A stretch of 33,158 bases of DNA from Hippea sp. (GTDB taxonomy: Bacteria; Campylobacterota_A; Desulfurellia; Desulfurellales; Hippeaceae): positions 1 to 33,158 of the forward strand of contig WFQR01000169.1 in the NCBI GenBank assembly GCA_015486955.1, read 5' to 3'. The position numbers were made by a program, and so were the translations under genes. Position 1 is the first letter of the stretch; each line of letters starts with the position of its first letter. Below are positions 31,445 to 33,158 of the stretch, in pieces. The notes under the pieces are model-generated. The model worked only from the letters and a program-made list of their open reading frames with translations, did not search any database and was not told the DNA's origin.

Positions 31445-33158
31445 GTGGCTTACGAGCTTTATTACTACGGCAACGGCCCTGTTATGGCCCAAGTTATAGA
31501 GTCCGTAAAATACGTGCTAAATAGTCCTGACTACGGCACAATCATTCAAGTTGTTTTAGTTCTTGCTGGTCTTCTCATGGTAACTGCTTGGCATGGAGCC
31601 AATATCAAAGGTAGAAATGGAACCCATACATTAGGAGTGTCAATGCTCACCTTGCTTGTCCTGTACTATGGGGCGTATGCCCCTAAGGTTGACTTGCTGA
31701 TTAATGATCCTCTAAATTCTTTTGTCACTTCAGTTCAAAACGCCCCAATAGGTCTCGGTGCAGTTCTTTGGGCAAGTAATCAGATAAACAGAGGTTTAGG
31801 GGACTTGTTTGACGCTTCTTTTTCCAGTTCAGGTTTCCCAGACGAGTTCACCTATGAACATATGGGGTCAGTTCCCGCTGGCCTTCTAACAGTTGCGGCT
31901 TTGGGCAGAATTACCCCAAATGACGCTTATCTCTTTATGACTATAGAAAATTACATCAAAAACTGCTACATGACGGCTGTGCTTCTTGGACAGAAAAACA
32001 TAAACAACATAAGAACTTCAACAGATTTACTTGACGAAATATCAACCAACTTGAGCGATGCTTGGACAGGAACATACTACTCTTCCAGTAATCCTCAGGG
32101 AGTGAACGAAAAATGCACTCAGCTTTACAGCGACATGAAAAGGGATCTCACCAACGCCGTTGATACCAATGGATCGGTTAGTAAGTTGCTTCTTTTCTTC
32201 TTAAGGTCTCTTAATGTCTACGGCATGGCAACGACGACAGATGCACAAAACATACTCCAAACAGCAGGCAGTTACATGCTCGGTGCAACCGTCTCATCTC
32301 AAAATCTCCTTGCTCAGGCAGTTCTTATCAATGCTCTTAATCCCCAAATGTTAGCATTTGCAGAGCAGAATGGCTTCAATCCTTCCGCTTTTAATATGGC
32401 AATAACCCAATCGGCTCTAAATACCACCACAATGATGGCAACAAGTTATGCACTTGCATCCACATTTTTACCTATGGCTTATCTTGTTGTAAGTGCGTTT
32501 GTGGTGGCTATCCTGCCGCTGAGCTTTGCTTTGATGTTTGTGCCGTCTCTAACAAGAAGGTACGGTATTATGACATTTAATCTGCTTACCTGGCTTGCCT
32601 TCTGGGGCCCAATAGCAAGCGTTGTCAACTTTCTTGTGCAGGCTTTTGCATCTCACAGTTACCAGACGATACATCTTGGAGGTAATGTAACCTACGGTGC
32701 TTTCCCATTCATCATGGCTCACACTCAAACCCTAATGTCCATAGCGGGCGATATCATGTTCTCTGTGCCCGTGATAGCTTTTGCACTCTCATCTGGCAGT
32801 GCCTATGCCATGACTCAGGTTGCTGGTGCTGTTGCTGGTATATCAAGATCCTTTGCATCAGGGGCAAGTTCAAGAATGACAACAGCCACAGGTATAAGGA
32901 GTGAGGAAAACGCAGCAGAGGAAAACTTAGCCGAAGGCCAGGCAGTCAAGGATGCAGGCTACAGCAACAAGGAGATAGGTAGAGGGTTGTTTGATGTGGA
33001 GAGGGCCGCTGGGATGTTTGCAGCATCGAGAACGGATTACTTTAAAAATATTTTCGACACTTATTCTCCATCTCAAGTTGCTCGCTCTGAAGCAAAACTT
33101 AAGGCTCAAAGCATAGGGCGTGGGGAGGGCTTCACTTCTCTCCAGCAAGCTGAAACAA
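31445..33158 (+). CDS. traG: TraG, mating-pair stabilisation protein (partial)
   Basis: The start is GTG 31445, with AAGGAGGA just upstream in the end of the previous gene; there is no ATG alternative in frame nearby. The frame stays open for 571 codons to the window edge. YGNGPVMAQVIESVKYVLNS and IIQVVLVLAGLLMVTAWHG at the start fit TraG_N; further membrane helices lie at about 60-80, 335-365 and 375-400, and the part after 460 becomes soluble, Ala- and Glu-rich. TraG acts at the inner membrane in pilus assembly and mating-pair stabilisation; in F it also sets entry exclusion. The 3' end is missing. Confidence 0.9.
   Translation, partial: MAYELYYYGNGPVMAQVIESVKYVLNSPDYGTIIQVVLVLAGLLMVTAWHGANIKGRNGTHTLGVSMLTLLVLYYGAYAPKVDLLINDPLNSFVTSVQNAPIGLGAVLWASNQINRGLGDLFDASFSSSGFPDEFTYEHMGSVPAGLLTVAALGRITPNDAYLFMTIENYIKNCYMTAVLLGQKNINNIRTSTDLLDEISTNLSDAWTGTYYSSSNPQGVNEKCTQLYSDMKRDLTNAVDTNGSVSKLLLFFLRSLNVYGMATTTDAQNILQTAGSYMLGATVSSQNLLAQAVLINALNPQMLAFAEQNGFNPSAFNMAITQSALNTTTMMATSYALASTFLPMAYLVVSAFVVAILPLSFALMFVPSLTRRYGIMTFNLLTWLAFWGPIASVVNFLVQAFASHSYQTIHLGGNVTYGAFPFIMAHTQTLMSIAGDIMFSVPVIAFALSSGSAYAMTQVAGAVAGISRSFASGASSRMTTATGIRSEENAAEENLAEGQAVKDAGYSNKEIGRGLFDVERAAGMFAASRTDYFKNIFDTYSPSQVARSEAKLKAQSIGRGEGFTSLQQAET

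Overview
The window is an 33 kb piece of a conjugative element (plasmid or integrative element), most likely from a thermophilic bacterium. The basis is Lys/Glu-rich proteins, heavy AGA/AGG arginine codon use, a transfer operon, single-strand DNA processing genes, toxin-antitoxin genes and no housekeeping genes or tRNAs. I cannot place the host; Aquificota or a thermophilic desulfobacterial group would fit, but that is a guess.

Layout. 1-2025: remains of IS200/IS605-type elements, namely a tnpB-like right end followed by an intact iscB (RuvC/HNH nuclease) with its omega-RNA. 2224-3887 (+): small genes, including an antitoxin-like 53-aa protein, a Phd-like and a HicB-like protein, lying around a duplicated array of eight GTCACC operator boxes. 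3884-21972 (all -): one long block. In transcription order it holds ssb, ccdA and bet; then a type IV-A-like CRISPR-Cas locus interleaved with three arrays (array 3, dinG/csf4, csf2, a csf3-csf1 fusion, array 2, cas6, array 1); then an unknown 309-aa gene; then an operon with two 77-aa paralogues, a 154-aa protein, a lipoprotein and a very large SF1 helicase that appears to carry a PIN nuclease domain. 22290-27615 (+): early-entry and accessory genes (unknown proteins, ArdC antirestriction protein, a secreted thermonuclease, a nucleotide-cyclase-like protein, a broken gene, VapBC). 27839-29091: a GHKL ATPase facing a DUF4325 STAS-like protein. 29385-33158 (+): F-type type IV secretion genes traH, a four-helix membrane protein, and the start of traG, cut by the window end.

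How it may work together. TraH/TraG belong to an F-type mating channel; CcdA can feed reducing power to the periplasm for disulfide-rich transfer proteins; ArdC and SSB protect incoming DNA; Bet gives single-strand annealing. The type IV locus (no cas1, cas2 or cas4 here) fits the known role of such systems on plasmids, that is, competition with other plasmids. A shared upstream sequence links the ssb operon, the 77-aa operon and, in part, traH and the nuclease, so these may form one regulon.

Most interesting points: the csf3-csf1 fusion; the array-gene-array-gene order with three copies of one leader, which makes the 309-aa gene behind array 1 a candidate unknown part of the system; one spacer present in two arrays with one mismatch; two spacers that cover a ribosome binding site plus ATG; the PIN-helicase; and the duplicated eight-box operator region.
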